A stretch of 64,000 nucleotides of DNA from Gymnorhina tibicen (taxonomy: Eukaryota; Chordata; Aves; Passeriformes; Artamidae). The stretch covers positions 336,913 through 400,912 of the forward strand of contig VXAZ01003270.1 in assembly GCA_013399875.1 (NCBI GenBank), written 5' to 3'. A program made the translations under genes and the position numbers. The notes under the pieces were generated by a model. The model searched no databases. It saw nothing but the letters and a program-made list of their open reading frames with translations, and was not told the origin of the DNA. Shown piece by piece: positions 21,877-34,200 of this stretch; positions within the stretch are counted from its first letter, which is position 1, and every line of letters begins with the position of its first letter.

Positions 21877-23335
21877 AATACACACAAATAAGTTACCCAT
21901 CTATAACATATCTGTGCATATAAGATCAAAATGCAACTCTATATACTAAAACGAGCTGTGATTCATGAACGAAGCAGAAGAAACACTGACCAAGTTTCTC
22001 AGAAAAACAAAACAAAATGAAAAACCAAAATAATATTCCAAATTTTGTCAGCTTTGAGAACTACATAAATACAGTATGTACTCAGCTTTGCAGGTACTGT
22101 TACTGAATCTGCAATGAAAACAGCAATGATTCCTTTCTTTATTCTCGCTGGGAATGAGTAATAAATGAAACCAGTCCTTTTAGAACAGGTAGTAGTTTCA
22201 ACAGGATCTTTTTAATTTGAGAATTTCTAAGTCTGGATTTTTTAGTTGTTTCTCTACTTACATGCCAAAACATATCACATGCCACATGATGTGATGCTGA
22301 AAAAGAAAATGTCATTTCTGAGTCCAAAATGGTCCACTTTAGAATAACAATAAAAGAAAATAGTGTCAGTCATCAGGCAGCTGAAGTCTTTTGGGATGAT
22401 GTTTTTTAATTCTACATTTATAAATAAAAAAACCTGAGCCTGATCTTTAAGTTTAAACTACAGATATAAATGGCGAACAAATTAATGACATTAAGCTGCT
22501 GTCAAATCTCTGTTATGTGATCATTAAGCCTTCTTTCCTAAGATTCTCACCTGATACCATTCTTTCTAGTCCCTTGAAAATGTAGCTGGGAGATCTTACC
22601 TCTCATCCTCAGAAAATCCTTGAATTAAATTTTTATTTTTGCAGTATTTATTTGAAATATTTTTCTGGTAAATAATTGTGCATCTGAGGCATCTTTTCTT
22701 TTACAGTTTAAAACTTCTCTTTCATAGTTGTGGTTTTGTATGATTTTTTGAATTATTTTACATTGGAGGGTAAAGAATTGCATTTGAGAGCTTACTCTTT
22801 AAAGAGTTTTTCAAAGGCACCAAGAACCCTGAAAATTTAATACACTATTTCGAAACACAAAAAACATCTGAGCATTAAATTAATTAAAAAAAAAATAGCC
22901 CCCCCCAAAAAAAACTAGAGTAAACAGAACTCGAAAGTATGGTTTAGGACTATTTTGGCTTTAATTTTAAATTCAAGGCCTGATTTCACGCTTGACAAGA
23001 TGGAGATGTAATGTGGGAATACAAATAAGCCAGTGATATTGTAAGCCTGCTCTTGATGGCTCTCAGAGATTTTGCTTTTTGCCTGCATAGAAGTAGGATT
23101 GAGGAGAATTAGTTCCAAATGTAATAAACATAAATCTATGCAATCGAAATTACTTTGATTTTTTTGAACAGGGTAACATTTCTTTTATTTGCTACAATTC
23201 ATTATTTTGTGAATTCTTCTATAAACACCTCATGTTTATGCTTCCATATGGAAATGCAACTTTTCATAGTCTATGGATTACATTTGCTTTTATAATTTTA
23301 AGGCTAAACAGCAAAATTGTACTTGGTGAAAGTTC
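21877..23335. other. Unique AT-rich sequence, no gene recognised
   Basis: About 1.5 kb. The only clear structure is an A-run, C-run, A-run tract at 22886-22914. No exon, RNA gene or repeat family was seen. Confidence 0.5.
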
Positions 23336-23340
23336 AGGGC

Positions 23341-25162
23341 TGTACTTGGTTTGCATGATAAGGTTTTGGTAGTGATCAGGCTACAGGGGTGAGTTCTGTG
23401 AGAAGCTGCCAGAAGTTTCCCATGTGTCAGCAGAGCCAATGCCAGCCAGCTCCAAGAAGGACCCACTTCTGGCCAAGGCTGAGCCCACTAGTGATGGTCA
23501 TAGTGCCTCTGGGATATTGTATTTAAAATCACTCAGTGTAACAGCACCCAAAAGACAGGAGTGAGAATGGGTGAAAGAAACAGCCCTGTAGACACCAAGG
23601 TCAGGGAAAAAGGAATTGGGGGAGGAGGTGCTCCAGCTCAGTCCGTGGTGCAGACCATGGTGAGCCAGGCTGTTGCCCCGCAGCCCAGGGAGGACCCCAC
23701 ACCAGAGGAGATGGATGCCAGAAGGGGCTGTGACCTGTAGGAAGTCCGTACTGGAGCACGGCAGCCCATGCTGATGTTCCTGGCAGGACCTGTGAACATG
23801 TGGGGGGACCTGCGCTGAAGTAGTGCATGAACTGTAGCCTGTGGGAGAGACTCATTCCTGAGTTTTGAAGTTCTTGGAGGATTGTCTCCCACAGGAGGGA
23901 CCCCAGGCTGGGGCAAGAGAAGAGCATTAAGTGTCACCAAAAACACTGGGAAGATAAAACTCCCAAACACTATAATTTCAGTACTAGAAATCAGGCATTA
24001 CTTTATTTCAGCACCAGGTGCGTGGAGGAATCACTTCTCCCAACACATGCACACCAATTATCAAAACTTTTAACTATTTATACATTTTAGCAAACAAAGG
24101 AATTTTTTGTTCATTGACTACAAGTTAAATAGTTCTCTTATTAGTTGGTATTTTATCTTCTATTGGTTAATGATTCTCTTGCTTCTTGTGCTAATTAGTC
24201 TGCAGGCTGAGTCTTTGTCTTCTTTTTGACAAGTGGGTTTCTTGGATCAGTGGTCCGTGGGTTGGTGGTTGCAGATTGCCCCTATCAGAATTACCTTTCA
24301 CCCTCTTGGAGCTGATTCCAGCAGAATAAGTGACCTGGTTTTACTAGTTTCTTCCTCTTCTTAGGAGAACTGACAAATATCCTTGTGGCTGATAAATTCT
24401 GCATTTCCTCCCAAGCTTTTTTAGCTCCTCCCCCCAAGTCTGAGATAATTTAAGCATGTCAAGCCCTAAACTTTAATTTGTTTTTGTAACACATGGACAT
24501 CACTTTGAGCTTGCTTGTTAGCTGCTATCTGTTTCATTGATTAAACCTCTCTTCTTGTTGATTAGGCTTGTAAGTTACAAAGATGAAACATTAAAGAACA
24601 TCCTTTCTTAAGATAAGTTTTTACATATTCCACATTTTGCAACAATTAGGAAGAACCTTGTTTCTCAACCCCCTTCTCATTCCCTGTAACTCCCTGAGCA
24701 AATGGTTAACTATTTCTGACTCTTGAGATGTCAGCATCAGCAAGACTAAACACTCCTTGTTACAACTACAGATTTTCTCAACAAAAGGAGTCCCCCTTTG
24801 AGGAGGAAGGAGCAGGAAACACAGCTGTGATGAACTGGCCACAAGCCCCATTCCCCAGTCCCCTGTGCTGCTGAGGGAGGGGAGGAGGTAGAGACATCAG
24901 GAGGGAAGTTGTGCTTGGGAAGGAGGAAGGGGTGGTGCGAAAGTAGTTTAAGATTTGGTTTTATTTTTCCCCTGCCCTGATTTGATTTGTAAGAAATTAA
25001 ACTAATTTCCCCAAATCAAGTCTGTTTTGCCTGTGACAGTAATTGGTGAGTGATGTCTCCTCGTCCTTATCTCATTCTACCAGATTTTTGTTATAATTTT
25101 TCTCCTTTTCCCAGCTGGGCAGGGGAGCGATGGAGCAGCTTTGGTGGGTTCAACCCACCACA
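23341..25162 (+). mobile_element. ERVL-like solo LTR, interrupted; 5-bp target duplication AGGGC
   Basis: It begins TGTACTTGGTTTGCATG and ends 'gttcaacccaccaca'. The flanks are identical: AGGGC at 23336-23340 and 25163-25167. The plan is that of a long avian LTR: 'gagaagctgccagaagtttc', a TATA-like 'attgtatttaaaatc' at about 23516, repeated 'ggaccccac' and 'gcagcccag' units, then 'gtaagaaattaaactaattt' (poly(A) signal), 'aagtctgttttgcctgtgac' and 'ggagcagctttggtggg'. It is split by a minus-strand LTR (23932-24783). Without the insert it is about 970 bp. The LTR at 30395-31232 is the same family. No internal retroviral sequence adjoins it. Confidence 0.9.
23932..24783 (-). mobile_element. Endogenous retrovirus LTR nested in 23341-25162
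   Basis: The plus-strand ends are TGTCACCAAAAAC and …TTTTCTCAACA, an LTR-type TGT…ACA pair. On the minus strand there is a TATAAATA box (complement of 24075-24082) and, about 70 bp on, AATAAA (complement of 24002-24007), so U3-R-U5 run in order. Host LTR sequence continues on both sides: '…ggggcaagagaagag' to the left and 'gaggaggaaggagc' to the right. The adjacent bases TAAG and AAAG may be a decayed 4-bp duplication, as in gammaretrovirus-like (ERV1) insertions. About a dozen extra bases (to 24798) at the right edge are unexplained and could be a polypurine-tract remnant. The fragment at 3795-4085 is a relative. Confidence 0.78.
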
Positions 25163-25167
25163 AGGGC

Positions 25168-28100
25168 ACTACACTTATGTAAGGTCACCCGTTTCTCAGA
25201 CTTTTTTCATAAAAGGACAGCTTTTAAACATAAATTGTGCCTTTAATGTGTAGAAGGAATCTGAACCTTACAAACAGGACGAAAAAATTGGTTTGGGTTA
25301 GACAAACACAGACCAGCTTAGTTGCCCAGGCTTCCTTGCCTGCTTGGCCTTTAGCTTCCAGCCTGAAAGGCTTGACCCAGGTGTCCCCAGCTTGCTAAGT
25401 CACAGCTTCCACCCCTGTGTAGATGGAAGTCTGAAATACTGTCTTGAAATCCTGTTAAAAGCCTTTTAATAAATCTGTTCATGTGGTAGGCTGAATTAAG
25501 GTCCACTGCTTCGCTTATCTCCATTGGCTTTAACAGGAGGTTGCACAGGTGCACGTGTTGGCAACTACTGCTTTAAGAATCAGAGCTTCAGTCCTTATTG
25601 TACTGTTTTGTGTTAACCTCTGGCTCTTGAAATGTCTGCTCCCCCATGCAACTTCTTTTTCCTCAGAGTCCTACCATCTTCAGTCATTTCCATAAGTGGT
25701 TCCTCCTCCTCCATCTGTCCTCCTGGAACTAATGGCTTGCTAAAAAACTTTTTACTCCAAATCCTTGTGTGGTTAGCAGCTCAGAAAAAAACCATGCAGA
25801 TTTTGCCAGATACATGACATTTTATCACACATCACTTTGATAAAGATTTTTACCACATCTGGCAGCTCAGTAAATGCAGGCACATTTCTGCTGCAATTGA
25901 GCAAATTCAGTTCCAATCACTCTTAAGAATAAGAAAGCAATAGGCATGCAACTCCTGCTCTGTTCTTTAGTTAAACATGAAAATTGTGCATCTCAATTTT
26001 TCTGTAATTAATACCCACTAAAATGAATCACATAAAGTTAGTGGAACAGATTAATTTTTCAACAATTATGTTTTAAACATACATTTTACCCTATCATCTC
26101 CTTTTTAAGTAAACAAAACATTTTAGGCAAAAAGAAAACAAAATCATAATGAAAAACTATCAGACACTTTCAAACAAATTACAGAAGTTGCAGAACAAAA
26201 CCCATACATCTAAAACTTGTTTAATTGCAAATGTAAACATCAGAATTGCTGTTTGCAAATAGAAATATCTCGATGTAAACCTTGAAAGGTTTGCCACATG
26301 AATAGTTTTAAATGCACCAATAAGCTCATTAGGTGAATCAGAAACTTTCATTTTGCCATCAATCTTTATTAGTTGCAGTTGAGCTCTGGTATTGAATCAC
26401 AGTAGATTAATTCAGCTCAGGTCACAGGTATTTAAATGCCTGAGCACTTTGTCATGTAGATAGATTAATCCACTTGCAAAAATTCAAAAGCATGCCTATA
26501 GGAGAGGTTAAAAAACCCCAATCTTTTTACATCACACATTGTAAGCACAAATTACTTTATAAACTACTGCAGACTCCAGGCTACTGTAGTATTTTATATT
26601 CATCTTTTTCTAATAAATATATATATAAGACAACTAATTACAAGAAATGCTATCAGCAACCCTTTCCAAAATTATAATTCTTTAGAATAGAAAAGATGTG
26701 TAAACTAACATTTGGGAAAGAAAGATTTTGGCAGAGGACTGCTTCAGGAAGGAAACACAAATACATACAGCTGTCATTCTGTTGCTGTACTGGAAGTCAG
26801 AGCCATGTAAGTGATGCAATGGCTGACCCAAAGTTTTACATATTTATTTCCTGAAGTCATTGTTTCTCTTCAATAGCTACTCCCAGTACCTGAAAACAAA
26901 TATGGCCTTCACTAGACATGAAAAAAAATGTCACCTTCATTAGTCTTTCCTCAAGGTTACAGCCTTCTTAGCATTGAACAGGCTGCTTCTGTTCTGGTTT
27001 CAGGCTACTGAGATCTGCACATAACAATATTGCCTTAGAACCTCCACAACCTTATGGGTTAGTGGAAGAGACTGATTGCTACAAATTAAATATTGAAGGT
27101 GGATTTTTTTCATTGAATGAATAGAAAATTGTTTTTAAATGCATTATTCATTCAGTAAGAAAGTTTGGATGATGCTATATTACTTTGCTTTTTAGGCTGT
27201 CAATCCAGGGTATGCAAAATGCCTGTTTTTATTCTAAGTTAGTAAAATATTTTATTGTTACATGAGTACCATAGATAAAGAAAAAGTGACTTGTACAATT
27301 TTGTTGGTAGTATTAAACCACTAGATATTTTTCTTTAATGAAGTGGACAGATATGACTAACACTTGATCTCACCAATGAAATAGCTGGTTAGTGTATGAA
27401 AGGAAGACCCCCAAGAAAAGGTCACAACAGCTGAAATCCTGGTCCAGAAGAGGAACAGATACTCAGTGAGTTCAGAAACTCGGTGAGGTTAAGATTTCAT
27501 CTGGTCAGTTTTCTCCAAATTTACCACTGTCTTTGTATTAAGAAAAATAAGGAAAATAAGTTCCTAAACAACTGTATTATTAGCAGATTAGGAGAGTTTT
27601 TGCAAAAGCTGATGAACGCGAATGACACCTGATCAAATTCCTTCCTGAGTAATTGTAAACTGTCTTCACACATTTGAATTAACCTTTTTTTATTCATACT
27701 CTCGTTTTTCCCCTTTTTGTCAACAACTGTCTTACAGTATTGTCATGCATAGAGTTTATATCTTCCATCTGCATTTTGAGTGCAATGACTGTCTTCCTGT
27801 CTGTCATCTGTCTTTTCATTCCCTTTAGCATCTGTGCAAGTGAAGATACAGTTTCCCATTAGATGATGCAGTAAGAAGGTAAATCTAGCCAATTTTTTAC
27901 TTCCAACAGCAATCAATACAAACTCAAGAAAGAATTTATAGTAGGATTCTTCTGTATATAAATATGTCTCTTTGGGGATACAATTTCTGATAATGCATTT
28001 TTTCAAACTTTAATATCGCCAGTCTAAATCTATTTGGAGCAGAGCAGCAAGCAGACGATCAACTGTATAATATTGCAGGTGATGTGGCTTTAGTGTGTAT

Positions 28101-29109
28101 TTCTTCAATCTGCTAACAAAATCCAGCTTTTTATTGGAAATCTTAGTACTTTCAAAGGCGTGAGTAAACTGAGCAACTGTTTCAGGCTCTGATGTAATCA
28201 CTGAGGTCAGTGACATTTAGGCTAGAAGTCCATTGAAGACAGTGACCAAGTTTGCAACAGCTCTGTTATCAATAGGAGGATAATAAGGTTTGTAAGCAAA
28301 AAAATTGGAAAGTCAGGGAAATAGGAAGGCTATGTCTAAGAAGTGAAGCCTGAGTAAAGGTGGATAAATGATACATATAAGCAAAAACCCCTCAAATCCA
28401 TGAAAGATAGTAAATCTGAAATACACTTTTTCAAACGTAGTATTTGCAGAGTTATTCCAGAAAATGGGAGCTATCTTATGGCTCTTTGGTTTGACTCCTC
28501 TTTTGAAATGAGAAGTGCTTCATAAGTGTTGCTTGAGTGTGTTTGTGCAAAAAGCTGCTTTCTTGCAATTCTCACCAGCACACTAAAAATCTGTTCAGAA
28601 AATTTGTTATTCAAAGTAGACAATAGTATGGCCCATGTGTTTTGCTTTGTTTTGTTTCTCTGTTGTTTTGGATTGTTGCTTTTGATTTGTTGGTTTGGTT
28701 TTGACCTGTTCTTGGGAAAAGGCAGGCAATGTAAAAACTATAAGGTATAACCAAAGAAGATATATCACATCTTTCTTCTTCCTGTTGTACCTGAAAAGGT
28801 AGACAGAGTTCCAACTTTCTTGCTCTGCAGGTTCCATGACCTGCTGTAGCTCTGCATGCCAGAAAGCCTTTTCTGTTGAAGCCAGTTGATATTTGCCTGT
28901 TGTCTGCAATGGACTAGATGAGAAGTGAATGGGAAGAACATGCAATGATCAAGAAGTGAACGCTGAGAGATATTAGTTGTTTAGCTTAAATAAATGTTAT
29001 ATAGAATGAATTACACAATTAAAATACTGTGTGGTTTAGTATGCTGTTTGCCTTAGCATGAGTGACTTGGTTTGGTGAAGCCTTAGGCTGCAAGCTGTGA
29101 ACTTACACC
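25168..29109. other. Unique AT-rich sequence, no gene recognised
   Basis: About 3.9 kb. Two places stand out. A minus-strand open stretch of 54 codons at about 25610-25775 has an acidic then basic composition (MEEEEPL… then LRKKKL) but no usable splice sites that I trust. A complex block at 26370-26480 has several homeodomain-like ATTAAT sites. A T/G-rich repeat lies at 28638-28704. I see no named gene or repeat family. Confidence 0.4.
28638..28704. repeat. (TTTTG)n-like simple repeat
   Basis: T/G-rich stretch with 'tttgctttgttttgtttc' and 'gatttgttggtttggttttg'. The open frames over it are low-complexity artefacts. Confidence 0.85.
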
Positions 29110-29700
29110 TAGACGTGTTTTTGGCTGGAATGGAATTAATTTTCATAGCAACTTTCCTAGTAGCTAGTACAGTGATTTACTTTGTCTTTAGTATGAGAAA
29201 AACATTGATAACACACTGATGGTTTGGTTGTTGTTAAGTAGTGTTTATCCCAGATCCAGGGCTTTTTTAGTTTCCCATGTTCTACCAGAGAGCAGATACA
29301 GCAGTGCTGCAAACAAGAAAATAAAGACACTACAACTGCCAGCAGAAGATGTAACCCTGTGAGATAAGAACAGCGAATGGCTTGCCTGCATGGACAAATT
29401 GAAAGAATCCAGCAAGTTGTTGAAAGACCCCAGACCAAAAATCACCATTAGGCCACAAAAAGTGTGCAAGGCACAGGAAGAGTGCATGAGGGGTGGGTGC
29501 AGAATTCATAGGATATAATTGCCTGGGGATTTCTTTGTTCCATGTCCCTCTCTGTAGATGCCCAGCTTGAGCTGACCTGCTGCTGTAGCACTCTGTTAAA
29601 TTATTTATTTTTATAAATCCGATGCCTGAGACTCTGCTATGGGAAACCTAAGGTCAAGCCCAAAGAAGGAGGAAGCATGTCCCTGAGTGAGTGTGTGTGT
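29110..29700 (+). mobile_element. ERVL-like LTR, TGTCCTGGTTT-type family, decayed
   Basis: The 5' part is clear: 'gtgtttttggctggaatgga', 'cctagtagctagtacagtga', 'agtatgagaaaaacattgat', 'aacacactgatggtttggtt', 'gttaagtagtgtttatccca' and 'ttagtttcccatgttctacc'. This is the same family as 8546-9080, and the two even share an incidental translated string (…TSVCY / …PSVCY). From about 29300 the match is weaker. The right limit is set where 'ttataaatccgatgcctgag' and the next lines look like an R-U5 region, and could be wrong by 100 bp or more. No target duplication was found. Confidence 0.7.
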
Positions 29701-30394
29701 AAGCCTGGAGTTGGCTCACTGAAGCCTCCTGCTTTGAAGAGACCCTGGTCTTAGCAGTTAAAATTTCAGGTGTGCATGTGTGACTCTTTGTATGTTGTGA
29801 GGATACTCAGGCAGCAGCTTCTCCTTTAACAGGTGCCAGGTGAATGTGTGCATATCTATATATTTCATTGGAATGCTTCATCAAAGTTTACTCCGCCAGC
29901 CAAGCATACCAAGATAATTTTCTCTTAATCATGCATAACATAATACTTCTATGCATTTTATTATTTGATATTAATGAATTCAATTTCATTTCAAAATGCA
30001 AACATGTTCAAATTCATGGTGAGAAATAATTATTGTAATTCCTGTGCAGTGACCTTCCACATAGCGATCTTAGCATGTACTAAATAATGATTTTAACCTC
30101 AGAAGAACTTCTGTCAAGTACTAAGCAGAAGAAGACAAGTGACTTGTTCAAGTTCATACAGAAATAGAAAGGCAAGAATAGAAATCCAAGAATAGAAATC
30201 ATGGGACAGAGTAACAGCTGTAATTGAGGCAGAAACTTGGCCTTTACTCTTCAAAACAGGTTTACTTCTGTGGTTGACAGGAAGAATTATTGATTCTACC
30301 TGTTTATTCATTGCTAGTAATAAAATATGTCATATTTGAAAGCCCTTCTCTATTTAAATTGATGGAATAGTAAAATGAAGAGGGAAGTGTGACG

Positions 30395-31232
30395 GCATGT
30401 CGGTTTGTGCAGCAAGCTCTAGGTAGCCAGGGTGTGTTGTAGGGTTGGCCTCTGTAAGGACACCAGGAGCTCCCCCCAGGTCTGACAGAGCCAACACCTG
30501 ACAGAGCAGGCTCCTTGTCAGACCCTCCACTGCCCAAAGCTGAGCCATCAGCGACATGGGTGGCACCTCTCTGATAACCTATTTAAGAAAAGGTAAAAAA
30601 CACTTGAGCAACACCTGTGAGAGAGAGAAAGCCCTGCAGACACCAAATTCAGAGGAAAAAAAGGAGGGAGGTGTTGCACCAGGCTCCAGAGCAGAGATTC
30701 CTTACTTCTATGAGCCCATGGAAGACCACAGTGTCTCAGACATCTACCACACAGGCCATGGACAACCCCACACCAGAGCAGATGGAGATCCCACAAAGGA
30801 AGCTGTGACTCATGAAGAGCTCAAAATGAAGCAGGCTCTGGGCAGGACCTTGCAACCTGTGGAGAGGAGCTCATGCAAAAGTAGATTTTCTGGCAGGAGC
30901 TGTGTCCTGTGAGGGACTTACACTGGAGCAGCATGTTCATGAAGGACTGCATGCCAGTGAGTGAGGGGCAGGGAAAAAATACTACGAGTGAAGTTCAGCT
31001 TGAGGAAACAGGAGGGATGTAAAGGAGGTGATTTTATTTTTGTTCTTATGTATAACTATCCTACTCTGTTATTAATTTGCAATATAGTAAATAAATTTCC
31101 CCAGAGTCAAGACTATTTTACCCGTGATAGTAAGTGGTGAGGGATCTCCCTGTCTTTTCTTGCCCGATGAGGTTTTTTCATCTTTCTCCCCTTGCTCCAC
31201 TGAAGAGGGGGAACAATAGAAATGTTTGGTTT
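30395..31232 (+). mobile_element. ERVL-like LTR, same family as 23341-25162, 3' truncated
   Basis: It starts near 'tgtcggtttgtgcagcaagc' and runs through 'ctgataacctatttaagaaa' (TATA region), 'ccctgcagacaccaaattca', 'caaccccacaccagagcaga', 'ggcaggaccttgcaacctgt', 'atatagtaaataaatttccc' (poly(A) signal) and 'aagactattttacccgtgat'. It fades at 'ctccactgaagaggggg', short of the usual LTR end. A 118-codon open frame (30556-30912) lies wholly in the repeated 'ccccacaccagagcag' part of the LTR and is not a host gene. No target duplication is visible because the edges are worn. Confidence 0.85.
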
Positions 31233-34200
31233 AATTTCCCAAATTGTTATTTCTGCTCCTGTATGAATGCTTTAAAAATAGAAATTTCTCTCTGGATCTT
31301 GCAGACATTAACTGAGATTAGGCATATTCCTTCCTGGATTTCGTTCCATTGAGATAAAGTGACTCATACGTGAAATCACATGGTAGCAGAATGAGGAAGA
31401 TGTCAACAAAGAAAAAAATCTTCCTCAGCTGTAAACACTTCTGCTCAAGCTCAGTTGTTTTTTCATTACGGATTAATGAGAGCATTCTTGAATATCACTT
31501 TGGAAGGTAAATCATGGTATTATCTGTGATTTCAAGTGCACTGTATTATCTTGACGTGATCAGCTCACAGTATCATTGATGCTGCCTTTTGCATTTTTCT
31601 TGTGTCTGGGCTTTGGTCAAGTTCTGGTGTAGGAATTTGACTGATATAAACCAGAACCACACATTTGCTTACACTTTATGAAGGTCGGATCCCTTCATGA
31701 TGGCAAATTACACACTTCTTTTGTAATGAAGCCCAGACCTGGAAAAAACAGATTGGTAGCATGTCAGGGCTGAAATAACTGGCAGAGGCCTGAGTTGAAA
31801 TACTTATCTATTTCTTCTTGAAGCAGAAGGAAATACATTCACTCCACCATACAGACTTTCAGGTCTTGGATGTACATGTGTCATCAAAACAGTTCACAAG
31901 GTGAAGAACTTTTCTTTTGTGAGCAAAGAAAACACATTCTGTGTTTGTCTGGTAAGCCTTACCCTAAGAAAAGTAAAGCTATAGTTGGCCGTAATTAATT
32001 TGTTCTGCCAACAAACAACCTGAAAATCAACAAAAAGGTGCGGAGGGTGCTTTCTTTTTGTCTTACAGTGAATTCTGAACTGCTCCTGGAATATTTTTCA
32101 TCACATCATTCTCCAGGTTGAGCATCAAGTTTGAATCAAACCTGTAACGATAAAGACAGATGTGTAAATATTTCTCATGTACTCTGCTTGGAACAAAAAT
32201 TATTTAAAAAATTAACATGGCTTAGAAATGGATCATTAGTGTAATAGTAGTGAGCCCAGTGGAAAGTCAAAAATATCATATAATATACTGAATGCCAGCG
32301 TAGAAGTAGCATGAAATTAATATGAATAACTCTCACTTACGCTGCTTTAAAATTATTTACATTTCCTTCTGTGTTAATGCGATCAGATTTATAAAAGCTG
32401 AGATAAACCTGGAAAGTGAAATTAAGCAGGTGGTGTTTAGTTAGAAATGCTTTTCATCTGCAGAGGGAAAAAGCACACAAGAATGCAACAGTAGAGGGTG
32501 AGAAGCAATTTTGTCAGTGAGATGTTTTCATCAGATAACCAACAACCCTGAAGATAGATTGCTCACTCCAGATGCTTTTGAGATCATTAACTCTTCCCTG
32601 AATGTTGTCTGCACACAGCTTCTATGAAGTTTCATTTCAAAAGTCACTCTTAATACTATGTCAAATGTAATAATAATTTATATTTTATAAGAGCATTTAA
32701 TGTAAGAACTTCACCACAGTGGAGCAGGGTCAGTCTCTGTCCTGAGAACCTACAAACTGCACACAGCTGGTGATGCTCAACCAATGCCACGAGCAACTTG
32801 CATATGCAGTACAGACATGAGAACCAGTAGATGATGACACAGACAAAGTGATAGTCTAGGAAGATTATCTGTGAAGGAGGCTTCTAGATGAATAGAAGAA
32901 AAGCTTTGGCTGATACAACAAGAGTATGGTGCAGCAAACAGAAAGATTATAATAAATTGGAAATTTTAATTTCTTTATGCAGTTATTATTTTACACACAC
33001 CTAGCCAGGCTATAAGCAAGGTGTCAAAGATGATGTTCAGGACATAGCTGCCATATGATATTCTCCCCATTGATTGAGAAAAAGAATTATTCACAAGAGC
33101 TTGCCTAAGCAAGACCCTCATTTTACCACCCTGTTTCACCAGACAGAAGATTTCTAGACATTATAATCCAAATAAGTTTTAGAAAGGGAAACTGAGGCAG
33201 TTATGTGTCATCACTCATCACTCCACTTATTCTACTTGTGGAAGAACAGCCATTAATTTATTCCAGGTTTATCTAACTTCATCTCTATGTTTCTCTAAGA
33301 AGTACATTTCCAAATGTCTATGGAAGGATTTTAGTGTGGTTTAGGGCATTTGGATACTTTTAGTGCTGTTGTTAATAAGAATTGCATAAATACTGCAATT
33401 TCCCTATAAATACCTACCATGTAGATGAGAACCTTTTAAACTATGCATGTGAATTGAAAGGAAGTTAATACATCACAAATTATTTTGGTTTATATTCTGC
33501 AGAGACCTCCCAGATTTATGCAATTTTCAAACTGCAAATCTCCTCAGAATCTGTCAAAATGGAAAAACTATACGATCAGTTTCCAAGAAAAAAAACTTTC
33601 GGTAAATAACTTCTCTGAAGAGTGAAGATTTTTTTTTTCTCAAGAAGTCACTTTATTTTAAAATAATTCAAGGCCTTCTGATGACTGACCATTCAGTTGA
33701 GAGATTAGAGAATAATTAGACAATTGTTTTCATGTTATGAATTCAGTGCCAAGAACAAAACTATCTCTTTAATGAATAAAATCAAAAGTTATACAACCAA
33801 AGAAAAACTTTCATTTCACTTAGTACACAGCAGATACTTTGGTCAGCCCAAAAAGAAAAGCAGAATAGTGTACATTTTGCATCAGGGAACTACGGACGGA
33901 TTTCTTATTTATCTTATCTAAACACAACACAGTAGTGTAGCACTTGCAATCATTTCTTGTTTAAATGTTGTTCTTTTTTAACAAGTTCATCTATGAAGTA
34001 ATTGCAATGGCAATTATCTTAAAATCATCCAAAGGTAACAGATTCTTCATTGCTGCGCACAAAAAGTTTATTGTATATCAAGGCCATTAGAAGAGTTGAG
34101 ATTGAAATAATAATATGAAAGAAACCACAAATAAATGAAAGAAATCTCATTGAAATGGGTTCTTGCAAACTTTAAATGAGCTCTCTTTCTAAGGAAATTG

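Noticed and set aside
26215..26262. 'tgtaaacatc', as in the miR-30 seed, in a weak inverted repeat
   Set aside because: Only the first ten bases match and the stem is eight base pairs with a long loop.
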